The translations under genes were made by a program, and so were the position numbers. From Neobacillus terrae (lineage in GTDB: Bacteria > Bacillota > Bacilli > Bacillales > Cytobacillaceae), in contig NZ_JAAOEO010000005.1 of the NCBI RefSeq assembly GCF_011393025.1, positions 248,001-312,000 of the forward strand: 64,000 nt of DNA, read 5' to 3'. Positions 24,539-32,842 of the stretch are shown one piece after another (within the stretch, counting starts at the first letter, position 1; each line of letters begins with the position of its first letter). The notes under the pieces were generated by a model. That model ran no database searches and had not been told where the DNA came from. It saw only the letters and a program-made list of their open reading frames with translations.

Positions 24539-24963
24539 TGTTTTCACACACCTTAATCGGACTGTACGTTTCGCACTAATATCTTCTATGATTTTCTTTG
24601 GCAGGTTCAAAAATTTTGTTACAGTTATTAGCAAACATTTGAACCATCTTAAATATCCTCGTAATTACTTAAAAATCTAAAATTCTTTCTCACTGTAATG
24701 TAATACCGTTATTCTTTTTCAGCCCCACAATTATAGATTATTTTTTCGTAAATTCATAGCCGAATGTTTTTTGTTTTCGTTTTATGCGTTCGCTTTACGC
24801 GGAGTGTACGCGAGCATACTCGGCATTGGAAGGTTTCCTTTGCCCGGTTTATTTCCACTATCTGAATAAAACCCCTCATCTCACTTTGACATGAAAGTTA
24901 TCCATTGAGAATGTGGTAATAACTGGTAAAATTAAGAAAACAGGTTTGAATGTGGGTGAAGTT
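24539..24963. other. Intergenic region with possible repeat fragment
   Basis: Divergent region between larB and a decayed lipoprotein gene. The part 24775-24845 (CGTTCGCTTTACGCGG, GTACGCGAGCATACTCG) is G/C-richer and repetitive-looking, like other intergenic repeats in the window. No gene supported. Confidence 0.4.
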
Positions 24964-25698
24964 TTGAAGAAGTTTATATTTTTCCCTTTAATCTTCCTAT
25001 TTGTTTTTTTTACTGGTTGTACAATAATCGATAAAGAAAATGAAAAACATTCTTCTTCTATGATAGTAAACGGTAAATCCTTTCCTTATGATCAGAAATT
25101 AATAGAAGTTATAGATAAAACACAATGGATTGATACGTCGGAACCGCCCACTTTGAAAACGGGTTTTCCTGAAAGAGAACCTCAATTTATCGTAAAAGTG
25201 CTTAATAATAAAAATGACCAATATACACTCTTGGATACAGGCCGAAATTTTTTAATAACTATTATTAAAGGTGGAAAAAGCTACTGGTAAGCCCTTGGAA
25301 ATGAAGAATATGTAAAAGCGAAAAAACAGACGGCTAAATATAAGAAAGTAGAAAAACCTTATCCAATATCAATTGACCTTGCAGCATCTGTACTGGAGCA
25401 GAAATATACTTATTCAAGCATACATCCGATTGAAGGGTTATTTCATCTTCCAGAATATGAACAAGAAAGACATTGTTTCTTAGAAGATAAAGAGTGTTTA
25501 AATTTTTATCAGGGCAATACAAGGGAAGATGCTTTATTCATAAAAGAAAAACTCGAGGCTAAATTCGCTTTAATAGATATAGCCATTACGCCTGCAATTT
25601 ATACGGTTAGAAATCTAGTTATTATGTATATCCCTTACACCTCCAATAATTATGTTTTAGAAAAGGATATATTAACAGCTATAAAATCACTTGATTAG
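24964..25698 (+). pseudogene. Lipoprotein interrupted by an in-frame stop
   Basis: From a TTG at 24964 (GTGGGTGAAG before it) the frame encodes LKKFIFFPLIFLFVFFTGC, a lipoprotein signal with lipobox FTGC. It continues VNGKSFPYDQKLIEVIDKTQ and IVKVLNNKNDQYTLLDTGRN. A TAA interrupts at 25288-25290. The same frame then continues with clearly coding sequence (ALGNEEYVKAKKQTAKYKK, YPISIDLAASVLEQKYTYSS, FALIDIAITPAIYTVRNLVI) to TAG at 25696. One base change separates an intact gene of about 244 residues from this form. Family not recognised, and the protein may be expressed as a truncated form. Confidence 0.7.
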
Positions 25699-25810
25699 AA
25701 CAGAGTAAATTTTTACACCCATTTTTCCTCACATAATACACTCCAAAAGCACGGTGGAATTTCTTTTCCTTTTCCAATTCTTGACCTGCCTATTGTGTAT
25801 TCTTAAAAAA

Positions 25811-26050
25811 GAACAAAAGGCGCAAGCGCCCTATTTTTATGATGAAAGGCTAAATACGCCACATCCTGTGGCAACGCCTTTCTGACCCACTTCCTGTGGG
25901 CCTCCGACAGGCATAAGACGAATCACGTAGGAAATCCTGATTTCTGAAGTGATTTGGCTTATGACCCCGAGGAGCTGGGCGCTGGAGCTGGATTACAATA
26001 ACCTAGTTCGGAGTTTTCCACAAGGTGAAAATCTATAATTTCCTAACCGA
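25811..26050 (+). repeat. Dispersed intergenic repeat, copy A
   Basis: About 240 bp beginning GAACAAAAGGCGCAAGCGCCC and ending CTATAATTTCCTAACCGA. A shorter inverted copy lies at 40531-40706 and an expanded one at 59354-59711. It contains many short inverted words and no coding frame. Confidence 0.85.
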
Positions 26051-26055
26051 CTAAA

Positions 26056-26079
26056 AAGGAGAGTCCTGGAACTCTCCTT
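26056..26079 (-). terminator. Intrinsic terminator
   Basis: AAGGAGAGT and ACTCTCCTT pair with a 6-base loop, followed on the minus strand by TTTTTAG. It ends the alpha/beta hydrolase gene. Confidence 0.85.
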
Positions 26080-26085
26080 AAGAAG

Positions 26086-26994
26086 TTATTTCAAAGGTTT
26101 ATCTAATAAATAATTTATCACCACTTTGGAAAATAACTTACTTTCTTCATAGTGAGGTGTGTGTCCACTGTTATTAAAAATAAAAATCTTCCAATACCTT
26201 GCATTCTTTTTAAACGCATCAATTTGTTTCTGGCAGGTAACAGGGTCATACTTCCCTCGTAAAAGTAACATGGGAGACTGAATTTCCTTTATTAATGGCA
26301 AAAGAGTTTCGTAGATTGTCCCTTCATCTCGTAAACGGTCATAGTGGACTTCTGCATTATAATCGAAATTGTTCCATTCTTCCTGTGAATAAACCGAATA
26401 ATCCGTTTGATTACTAAAATTATGTGTGTAGATTTCCATTCTTTTTTCGCATAAATAATAGCTTAAGTCCAAATAGCCTTCAACCAGTTCTTTCGTTGAT
26501 TTGTTACTTTTTGCAAGAGACAGACATTCTTCACTTATGTTTTGAATATCGTGCTTTTCTGCTATTTGAGCCGTTTTTTCTAATAGACTGATGGTTGTGA
26601 GCCTAAAGTCAAATGTTGGACCTTCAAATATAATCTTACTAATTGAGGAAGGATATTTATATGCATACTTTAAAGCTACATAGCCTCCAAATGAATGACC
26701 GATTAAGGACCAGCGTTCAATTCCCAGAATTTTTCTTAGCTCTTCGCAATCCTCTATAATATCGTCCAATCCGAAAGCATCATTATCTTCAATCAGTTCG
26801 GAGCGGCATACCCCTCTTTGGTCAATAGCTATTAATTTTACAAACTCAGATAAAGATTTTGCTTGATGATAAGAAAAGTCATAACAGCTTTCTCCTGGAC
26901 CACCATGTAAATAGAGAACGGGGCATTTATTGTTCTTGCCATGTACTTCAACATATATTTCTTTGCCTCTTATTTCGATTAGCTTCCCATTCAT
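26086..26994 (-). CDS. Alpha/beta hydrolase, proline-iminopeptidase-like
   Basis: 302 residues. Oxyanion-hole motif LYLHGGPGESCYDF (about residues 28-41), IAIDQRGVCRSE (about 56-67), nucleophile elbow LIGHSFGGYVAL (Ser about 101), and near the C-terminus LLRGKYDPVTCQ (Asp) and NSGHTPHYEE (His). HGGPG is typical of prolyl aminopeptidases and related peptidases of the S33 family, but general esterases share it. No signal peptide, so cytosolic. It is a single gene with its own terminator. Confidence 0.85.
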   Translation of the reverse strand: MNGKLIEIRGKEIYVEVHGKNNKCPVLYLHGGPGESCYDFSYHQAKSLSEFVKLIAIDQRGVCRSELIEDNDAFGLDDIIEDCEELRKILGIERWSLIGHSFGGYVALKYAYKYPSSISKIIFEGPTFDFRLTTISLLEKTAQIAEKHDIQNISEECLSLAKSNKSTKELVEGYLDLSYYLCEKRMEIYTHNFSNQTDYSVYSQEEWNNFDYNAEVHYDRLRDEGTIYETLLPLIKEIQSPMLLLRGKYDPVTCQKQIDAFKKNARYWKIFIFNNSGHTPHYEESKLFSKVVINYLLDKPLK

Positions 26995-27108
26995 TATTAG
27001 CCCCCCAAATATTTAGTTATAAAACCATTTTATGGCGGTGGGCGGGCAAATAATGTTACGAAGTTGTAACGTTATAATTCATGTTCCTTTGTCAGCATAC
27101 ATTCCCCC

Positions 27109-28035
27109 TTAATTCTTTAGAAAAGAACCAATAGATTCATATATTTCTTTCAGGTCCTCTATTGAATCCATTAAACTGAAAAGATTAAAAAATCCGTGGA
27201 TAAGCCCTTCCTCTCTTTCCAGGATAACTTCTACACCTGATTTACGTAATTTTTCCGCATATACTTCACCCTCATCCCGGAGGGGATCATATTCTGCCGT
27301 AATGATAAGGGCAGGAGGCAAACCACTTAAATCTGGTGCGTTTAAAGGGGTTGCATATGGATGATTTCTCCACTCACTGTTTTGAACATATAATTTACTG
27401 AACAAACCCATGGAATCTGTGGTAAGAAAATATCCCTTTCCGTTTTCAATGTAAGAATCATACTTTCCAGGCTGATAGGAATCTGTTACAGGATAAAGGA
27501 GAACCTGCTTTGAAATCGATAATCCACCTTTTTCTTTAGCCATTAAGCAAACCACCGTTGCCAAATTTCCGCCAGCACTGTCTCCGGCAACGGAAATTTT
27601 TGTGTTATCCCCCTTTAATTCGGAAGCATTTTTATATACCCACTTTGCGGCTGCAAAACAATCATTAGGAGCTGCTGGAAAAGGATTCTCAGGTGCAAGA
27701 CGATAATCAACAGCAACTAAGATATGCTGGGATGCATTCACAATGCTTCGGCAAACAGCATCATGACTTTCAAGATCTCCAAAAACAAATCCTCCCCCAT
27801 GAAAAAAGACAACTATAGGGAAGGGACCTTGTCCTTCAGGTGTATAAATTCTAATAGGTATTACACTTTCTGGTCCCTGAATGCTGCGGTCTTCTACTTT
27901 ATAAACAGCTTCCACCGTTCCTTTAACGGCGCTTGACCTTGAACGGATATCCTCTAAAGTAGGAGAATAGCCTTCTGGATACACAGGCAACAGGTTTTCT
28001 AAGAAATAATTCATTTTAGGATGCAAAACTGCCAT
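27109..28035 (-). CDS. Alpha/beta hydrolase, hormone-sensitive-lipase family
   Basis: 308 residues from an ATG at 28035 preceded by AAAGGAGG. The longer frame to 28098 lacks a site. Motifs: VVFFHGGGFVFGDLESHDAVCR (about residues 77-98, oxyanion HGGG), SVAGDSAGGNLATVV (nucleophile Ser about 150), AEYDPLRDEGEVYAEKL (Asp) and EGLIHGFFNLF (His about 281). These are class IV bacterial esterases acting on short acyl esters in the cytosol. Natural substrate unknown. It is a single gene. Confidence 0.9.
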   Translation of the reverse strand: MAVLHPKMNYFLENLLPVYPEGYSPTLEDIRSRSSAVKGTVEAVYKVEDRSIQGPESVIPIRIYTPEGQGPFPIVVFFHGGGFVFGDLESHDAVCRSIVNASQHILVAVDYRLAPENPFPAAPNDCFAAAKWVYKNASELKGDNTKISVAGDSAGGNLATVVCLMAKEKGGLSISKQVLLYPVTDSYQPGKYDSYIENGKGYFLTTDSMGLFSKLYVQNSEWRNHPYATPLNAPDLSGLPPALIITAEYDPLRDEGEVYAEKLRKSGVEVILEREEGLIHGFFNLFSLMDSIEDLKEIYESIGSFLKN

Positions 28036-28352
28036 TTTCAATAACCTCCTTTGTTTGAATAACACGGATACTAACTGGATAGTATAGTTTAAATACAAGA
28101 ATTAGAGCTTTGTTAAATCATATCAACTAATTGGTAAAAAATACAATAAAATAACCCTCTGAAAAGTAAAGGTGAAAAATATTGATACATCGAGTGAGAC
28201 CAAAGCCACAGGGAGATATTCATCCATCCCGACTTTTGCATATTAAAAGAAGGTTATGCCTGCATACTCCACTTCGTAAACAGAATGGCTGCGAACTACA
28301 GAGACTAACTAGTTTACATTTCTATAAACTTGTCCTATTAGTACAAAAAGGA

Positions 28353-28381
28353 AAAAGGCCGAAGGATCCCTTCAGCCTTTT
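28353..28381 (-). terminator. Terminator overlapping the stop of the NarK-PAS gene
   Basis: AAAGGCcGAAGG and CCTTCaGCCTTT pair. The gene's stop codon lies in the right arm, and a TTTTTCC run follows on the minus strand. Confidence 0.8.
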
Positions 28382-29871
28382 GATTCTTTCATATCACTAA
28401 ATAATGCAAGGTAGTATTTTACCTCTCCTACATCATTCTTTACTTCACTTATGGTAAGCCATTCTAAATAGAGTTCCCCATTCTTTCGTTTGTTCCAAAT
28501 CTCACCCTGCCAATAGCCGTCTTTTAACATAGATGACCACATTTTTTCATAAAAGCTTTTTTCATATTTTCCTGACTGCAGGATTTTGGGTGATTTTCCT
28601 ACAGCTTCTTTCGCTTCATAACCGGTTACTCTGGTAAAAGCTTCATTCACCTTTTGAATCACTCCACCGGTGTCAGTTACCATCAAGCTTTGCCCCACAT
28701 TTTCAAGTATCTTTGTTTCAAGGCTTAATCTTTCGAGATAATACATCCAGACGATTATTACAAGGCTCGCCAATGCAAACATAGCAAGTGACATAAATCC
28801 AATGGCATAATGCCCTGTAATACCAAAAACGATTGTCAGTACAAGCGGTGGGAAGAAACCGCCCAAACCTCCCATAGCGGAAACGATCCCGTTTACGATT
28901 CCCGCTTGTTTTGAAAAATAATATGGGACTAGCTTAAAAATGGTTCCATTGCCAACCCCCGCGCAAAATGCACTGGTTAAACAGCCAACTGTATAGAGAT
29001 TAATTGTTGGTGAAAATGAGAGCAGCACACCTGAAAAGGTTAGTCCTCCAAACACGAATAGTAAAATCACAAAAGGATTAACCTTATCAGCAAGCCAGCC
29101 TCCAATCGGCCGTAAAAGGGTTGCCAAAGTAATGAAACCGGCTGTTCTTAATCCGGCATCTACTGGAGTTAATCTGAAATTCGATACTAAAAAGTTAGGA
29201 AGATAAACGGTAAAGGCAACAAAAGATCCAAAGGTAATAAAATAAAATAAGCTTAAAAACCAAAGCTTTTCATTCTTATAAACACTTTTGATCTGCCCCA
29301 ATAAGGGTTTGTTTACCTTTGGCTCGTTTCGGTCTCCGAACAGGAAGTTTAATAAGGCAAACAAAATAACCGGAATCAAAAACAATCTGATGGTATTTTC
29401 CCAGCCAATATTATTTGCAATTACGGGTGCCGAAAAGGATGTTATAGCCGTTCCGATATTACCAGCACCATAGATTCCATTTACAAAACCATGCCGTTCT
29501 TTTGGATAATATTTAGGAATCGATGTGACACCTATGGAGAAAACGGCTCCCCCCATCCCAAGGAACAATCCTCCAATAATTAAATCGGTAAAGGAATTAG
29601 CAGTACTAAGATAAAAAACAGGAAAAATCAAAATGATAAAGCTTATGAAAAAAATAATTCGTGCACCAAATCGGTTCGTCCAGTATCCTAGGAAAATTCT
29701 TAAGATGGAACCAAGAATGACCGGGACTGCTGTAACCAAAGCCACCTGGTTTGCATTAAGATCAATGTCCTGTTTAATTCTTGACATTAAGGAAGAAATA
29801 AGAACCCAAACCATAAAGCCGACAACCAAGCTTAGGGTTTGAAGAGGCAATTGCCATTTCTGCAAACGCAT
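28372..29871 (-). CDS. NarK-type nitrate/nitrite MFS transporter fused to a C-terminal PAS domain
   Basis: 499 residues from ATG 29871 (AAAGGAGAG before it). Residues ~1-385 form a 12-helix MFS protein of the nitrate/nitrite porter family: LRIFLGYWTNRFGAR, the nitrate signature-like FLGMGGAVFSIGVTSIPKYYP, GAGNIGTAITSF, LLRPIGGWLADKVNPF and GVGNGTIFKLVPYYF. Residues ~395-495 are a PAS domain (LMVTDTGGVIQKVNEAFTRV, TGYEAKEAVGKSPKIL, YWQGEIWNKRKNGELYLEWL) in the cytosol. Normal NarK/NasA stops after the last helix, so the fusion suggests ligand or redox sensing coupled to transport. No nitrate reductase genes are nearby. Confidence 0.9.
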   Translation of the reverse strand: MRLQKWQLPLQTLSLVVGFMVWVLISSLMSRIKQDIDLNANQVALVTAVPVILGSILRIFLGYWTNRFGARIIFFISFIILIFPVFYLSTANSFTDLIIGGLFLGMGGAVFSIGVTSIPKYYPKERHGFVNGIYGAGNIGTAITSFSAPVIANNIGWENTIRLFLIPVILFALLNFLFGDRNEPKVNKPLLGQIKSVYKNEKLWFLSLFYFITFGSFVAFTVYLPNFLVSNFRLTPVDAGLRTAGFITLATLLRPIGGWLADKVNPFVILLFVFGGLTFSGVLLSFSPTINLYTVGCLTSAFCAGVGNGTIFKLVPYYFSKQAGIVNGIVSAMGGLGGFFPPLVLTIVFGITGHYAIGFMSLAMFALASLVIIVWMYYLERLSLETKILENVGQSLMVTDTGGVIQKVNEAFTRVTGYEAKEAVGKSPKILQSGKYEKSFYEKMWSSMLKDGYWQGEIWNKRKNGELYLEWLTISEVKNDVGEVKYYLALFSDMKESKG

Positions 29872-29985
29872 TTGCTTCTCTCCTTTCAATTTAGAAAAAA
29901 ATGCAGTCGTTTTCCCTTTGGAAAAGAAGTTACATTTAATTATTACTAGAATAAACTACATTTGAATTGAAAACTGTAACAAACC

Positions 29986-30339
29986 TCACATTAAAATAAT
30001 GTATGTATTTACAAAAACATCTGAAATATCAAAAAACCTTATCTTTACCATTAAAGCTTCTTCCATCTCCAAATAAATTACCTTATTCATTTCATCCAGC
30101 CTGTGCAACAGTCCTTTATATTCATAAAAGAAACCATCCTCCCATATCTTAATGGTCAACTTGCTGGCAAACTCCATTGCCAAAAGAAGCTTCTGTTCGA
30201 TTTCCTCCCATTGATACTCATCTAAAAGAGGCTTTTCCACCTTTGAATCCTCCAGCCTGGCTTTCCTTATCATCGTCAATTGGTCAGGCAAAAAAGAAGC
30301 AGGCTGCCATTTTATCTTTCCGCGGCCTCTAATCCCCAT
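29986..30339 (-). CDS. YolD-like family protein
   Basis: 117 residues from ATG 30339 after a GGAGGA site. Family pattern: MGIRGRGKIKWQPASFLPDQ, KARLEDSKVEKPLLDEYQWEE, AMEFASKLTIKIWEDGFFYEY and a C-terminal beta part. YolD proteins in Bacilli often sit beside Y-family polymerase genes (YqjW/UvrX) and are thought to relate to the DNA-damage response, but no polymerase gene is adjacent here. The C-terminal end (VFVNTYIILM) is longer than usual. Cytosolic, function not established. Confidence 0.8.
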   Translation of the reverse strand: MGIRGRGKIKWQPASFLPDQLTMIRKARLEDSKVEKPLLDEYQWEEIEQKLLLAMEFASKLTIKIWEDGFFYEYKGLLHRLDEMNKVIYLEMEEALMVKIRFFDISDVFVNTYIILM

Positions 30340-30551
30340 CGTAATCCTCCTTTCTGTCCTTATCCCCATTATAGAACATCTGTTCGTAAAAGATGCAAAA
30401 GATAAACCATCTGCTTAAAAAAGATGGTTAAGTATTAATACTTATTCTTTTTAAAAACATTAGAAAAACTTGGTATACGCCAAGTCCTTTGCGGATGCAT
30501 TAGTTTTACTTTGCATTCAGAAGTTATGGATATAAATTCTGATTAGCTAAA

Positions 30552-30586
30552 AAAGTGAGGCACCTATATAAGGTGCCTGTCACTTT
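30552..30586 (-). terminator. Terminator after the arginine/serine-repeat gene
   Basis: AAGTGaGGCACCT and AGGTGCCtgTCACTT pair across a short A/T loop. It is followed on the minus strand by TTTTTTAGC, about 30 bases after the stop at 30617. Confidence 0.8.
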
Positions 30587-30616
30587 TAACAGCTTGAAAC
30601 TTACCGTAATGTTAAA

Positions 30617-30973
30617 TTAGAAGCTACTGGAAGTACGTCTTCTGGAAGAGCGACGTCTTGATGTACGTCTTCTGGAAGTGCGACGTCTTGAAGAGCGGCG
30701 TCTTGAAGTGCGACGTCTTGATGAACGCCTTCTGGAAGTACGACGTCTAGAAGTACGACGTCTGGAAGTACGACGTCTAGAAGTACGACGTCTGGAAGTA
30801 CGGCGTCTAGAAGTACGACGTCTGGATGTGCGTCTTCTGGATGAACGTCTTGATGAGCGTCTGCTTAAAGGCCCCATTGAAAATGGGTCTTCAAACAAAA
30901 ATTCCCCTTCCCCGGCAATCAATAACTCATCCACTGCTCCTTGGATATCTTGAGGTGCAATTGTTTGTAGCAT
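30617..30973 (-). CDS. Arginine/serine pentad-repeat protein (SRRRT/S repeats)
   Basis: 118 residues with an excellent GGGAGG site 7 bases before the ATG. The N-terminal 35 residues are acidic and helical (MLQTIAPQDIQGAVDELL, then EGEFLFEDPFSMGP). The rest is two short SRRS words and 14 pentads SRRRT or SRRRS, ending TSSSF. There is no signal peptide. The repeats make an extremely basic tail like protamine or the repeat region of CotG-like spore-coat proteins, so DNA binding, coat assembly or serine phosphorylation are candidates. It has its own terminator. I do not recognise a named family. Confidence 0.8.
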   Translation of the reverse strand: MLQTIAPQDIQGAVDELLIAGEGEFLFEDPFSMGPLSRRSSRRSSRRRTSRRRTSRRRTSRRRTSRRRTSRRRTSRRRTSRRRSSRRRTSRRRSSRRRTSRRRTSRRRSSRRRTSSSF

Positions 30974-31231
30974 AAATTAACCTCCCTAAAGAATTTTAGA
31001 AAGATATGAAAGATGAATTTCATTCCTTTCTTACTTCATGCTACGCACTTCTTACTAAAAAGCCTGTGTTATTTGTCTATTTTCCAAAAAATGTATGAAT
31101 TGCTATTATGGCTGTTCGTCCTTGTCATCCATAAGTAAAATTAAAATTTGATTAGTTGGGGTTAAAATACAAAGACATCGGTTTGTGACCTAAATCTTTA
31201 AAAGATGGGGAAACATGTTTTCAAGACAGTA
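30974..31231. other. Upstream region of the repeat-protein gene
   Basis: A/T-rich control region. I see no clear sigma-A promoter on the minus strand. A sporulation-type promoter would fit the protein but I cannot identify one with confidence. No gene. Confidence 0.3.
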
Positions 31232-31273
31232 AAAAGGATTATTACGAACCAAAGCTCGCAATAATCCTTTTTT
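31232..31273 (-). terminator. Intrinsic terminator of the PTS IIA gene
   Basis: AAAAAGGATTATT and AATAATCCTTTTT form a 13-bp perfect stem around a 16-base loop, with T-rich flanks. Confidence 0.85.
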
Positions 31274-31280
31274 TGTTCAT

Positions 31281-31607
31281 TTATATGTTATCGATTCTTT
31301 TATACATTTCAATCATTTCTTTTACTAATTCAGACATTGTCTCAGCACTTAGCAGCTGGTCCTCAGCATGCATGAAGAGCATCGAAAATTCTACTTTATC
31401 ACCGCTTGCTTCTTTCTGAATTAATGAAGCATGAATTTTGTGGCCCTGTACAAAAAACTGCCTGGACTCTTTTAACTTCTCTTCTGCTAATACATAGTCT
31501 CCATCTTTTGCTGCATAAAGAGCTTCCATCACTAAGCTTTTGGCTGTTCCCACATTACTAATCATGGAAAATGCTATCATATTAATGTCTGTTGTTTCTT
31601 CCATCAT
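31281..31607 (-). CDS. PTS lactose/cellobiose-family IIA component
   Basis: 108 residues from ATG 31607 after AAGGTG. Three-helix IIA fold: INMIAFSMISNVGTAKSLVMEALYAAKDGDYVLAEEKLKES split by short turns. The phosphorylated histidine is expected in the FFVQGHKIHASLIQKEA segment (about residues 70-86). LFMHAEDQLLSAETMSEL follows with the trimer metal site. IIA receives phosphate from HPr and passes it to IIB. No IIB, IIC or phospho-beta-glucosidase gene lies nearby, so it is an orphan that must work with a permease encoded elsewhere. Confidence 0.85.
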   Translation of the reverse strand: MMEETTDINMIAFSMISNVGTAKSLVMEALYAAKDGDYVLAEEKLKESRQFFVQGHKIHASLIQKEASGDKVEFSMLFMHAEDQLLSAETMSELVKEMIEMYKRIDNI

Positions 31608-32023
31608 TTTAAACACACCTTTTTATATGTATTTATTCTTAAGCAACTTTTGAGTAGATAATTCCTCCTATGCTAAAACGCATTTATAACAAATTAACCA
31701 ACATTTATAAGCGTTTTTCCGGTCTGGGCGGATTTTGGCAGCCCAAAAAAACCCTTAAGCATATAGGATGAAATACCGTCTATTGTAACTTGATATATTT
31801 GTTATCTCTCTCCTATCATAAAACCCGATTTTCAGATAGGAATCAAACGTAAAGTAACATTACTCTGCTTCCCCCTTATATTAGTATTCTATAAACTTTT
31901 AGAAAAATCCTTTTAAAATATAAGCGGCAATTTGTAAATAAACCGACAAAACTCCTATCATTCTAAACATACTTCACACGGTACGATTAACCTGATTATA
32001 TCCTGCCAAGCGAGGACTATGTC
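31608..32023. other. Intergenic region, no gene seen
   Basis: About 415 bases. A G/C-richer island at 31710-31760 (TCTGGGCGGATTTTGGCAGCCC) can fold into a short hairpin on either strand. No riboswitch core was recognised. Confidence 0.35.
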
Positions 32024-32572
32024 ATGAAGAAACAACTTGTTTCCCTGCAAAAGTATATTATTTATTTGCTAAAGATATTTATTTGGCCTATTTTAAGAAA
32101 AATAGTAATTTTAATAGAAGTCCTATCTGTACTGATATATGCAGCTGGAAAGATGAATTGGGAGCCTGCGGAAAACTGGGCTATTAACAAGTTAATCCGT
32201 CAGGAACCCTTGGGAAGGCAGACTTACATGCCATTTCAGGGAAAAGTTGATATAACCGATACAAAGGCATATAAAAAAGAGAAATATTTAGTTTTTAAAA
32301 CCAACATTAAAAATACAGTTCAATTGCTAGCTTCAGAGATTGGAATTAGAGCAAGCAAACAAAATGACAAACTTACAAGTATCAGTGACGAAATTTCTAA
32401 AAATAGCAGGTTTAAGGACCTTTCTTTATATGAATTTAATATTAAAGAGTCGCCTGATACAAAAGCTGTTTTAACCGATTGGGATATTATTAAAGATAAT
32501 CTTAAGGATGGTTTCCGTGCCCTATTAGATATGGTAAATGTCAAGATTATCACGGAAGATGGAAACCAATGA
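32024..32572 (+). CDS. Membrane-anchored hypothetical protein linked to a transglycosylase remnant
   Basis: 182 residues. One N-terminal hydrophobic helix region (YIIYLLKIFIWPILRKIVIL, then LIEVLSVLIYAAG), then a soluble part rich in Lys/Asn (TDTKAYKKEKYLVFKTNIKN, FKDLSLYEFNIKESPDTKAV). No recognised domain. A fragment of a lytic transglycosylase follows at once, so this may itself be the 5' half of a larger gene damaged by deletion. The ribosome site GCGAGGAC is weak. Confidence 0.5.
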   Translation: MKKQLVSLQKYIIYLLKIFIWPILRKIVILIEVLSVLIYAAGKMNWEPAENWAINKLIRQEPLGRQTYMPFQGKVDITDTKAYKKEKYLVFKTNIKNTVQLLASEIGIRASKQNDKLTSISDEISKNSRFKDLSLYEFNIKESPDTKAVLTDWDIIKDNLKDGFRALLDMVNVKIITEDGNQ

Positions 32573-32818
32573 TTGTTAAGGTTGTAGAAGACAAACCGCT
32601 CATCGCTGAATATGATTCAGCTTCAACGCTTCGGTAATCTTGATTTGGCTCTGGCCGCTTATAATGCAGGACCTGGTAATGTATTGAACTCAAGGTATTT
32701 GTATATCTCTGAAACTCAATACTATAACCGCAGTGTACCAGCTTTGGCTAAAATATATGAGCGAAAATTTACAGAGGCCGCAAATGCTGCTAAAACGAAC
32801 AAAAAAGACAGGAAATAG
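32573..32818 (+). pseudogene. Lytic transglycosylase (SLT) C-terminal remnant
   Basis: The second frame reads FGNLDLALAAYNAGPGNVL, the C-terminal signature of the soluble lytic transglycosylase fold. NRSVPALAKIYERKFTEA follows and then a normal stop. The first part of the domain with the catalytic glutamate is missing. Just upstream another frame reads VKVVEDKPLIAEYDSASTLR, so a deletion or frameshift joins unrelated parts. The fragment is too short to be active. Confidence 0.65.
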
Positions 32819-32831
32819 CAATCCTGTCTTT
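32804..32831. terminator. Bidirectional terminator
   Basis: AAAGACAGGA and TCCTGTCTTT pair across an 8-base loop with T-runs on both sides, between the transglycosylase remnant and the convergent cysI. Confidence 0.85.
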
Positions 32832-32842
32832 TTGATTATCTA

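Noticed and set aside
28182..28400. 72-codon plus-strand frame before the NarK-PAS terminator
   Set aside because: No ribosome site, no motif, and it runs into the terminator of the opposite gene.
30678..30953. Plus-strand frame of Arg/Leu/Glu/Val repeats opposite the SRRRT protein
   Set aside because: A shadow of the 15-bp repeat. No ribosome site, and the minus strand has a strong one.
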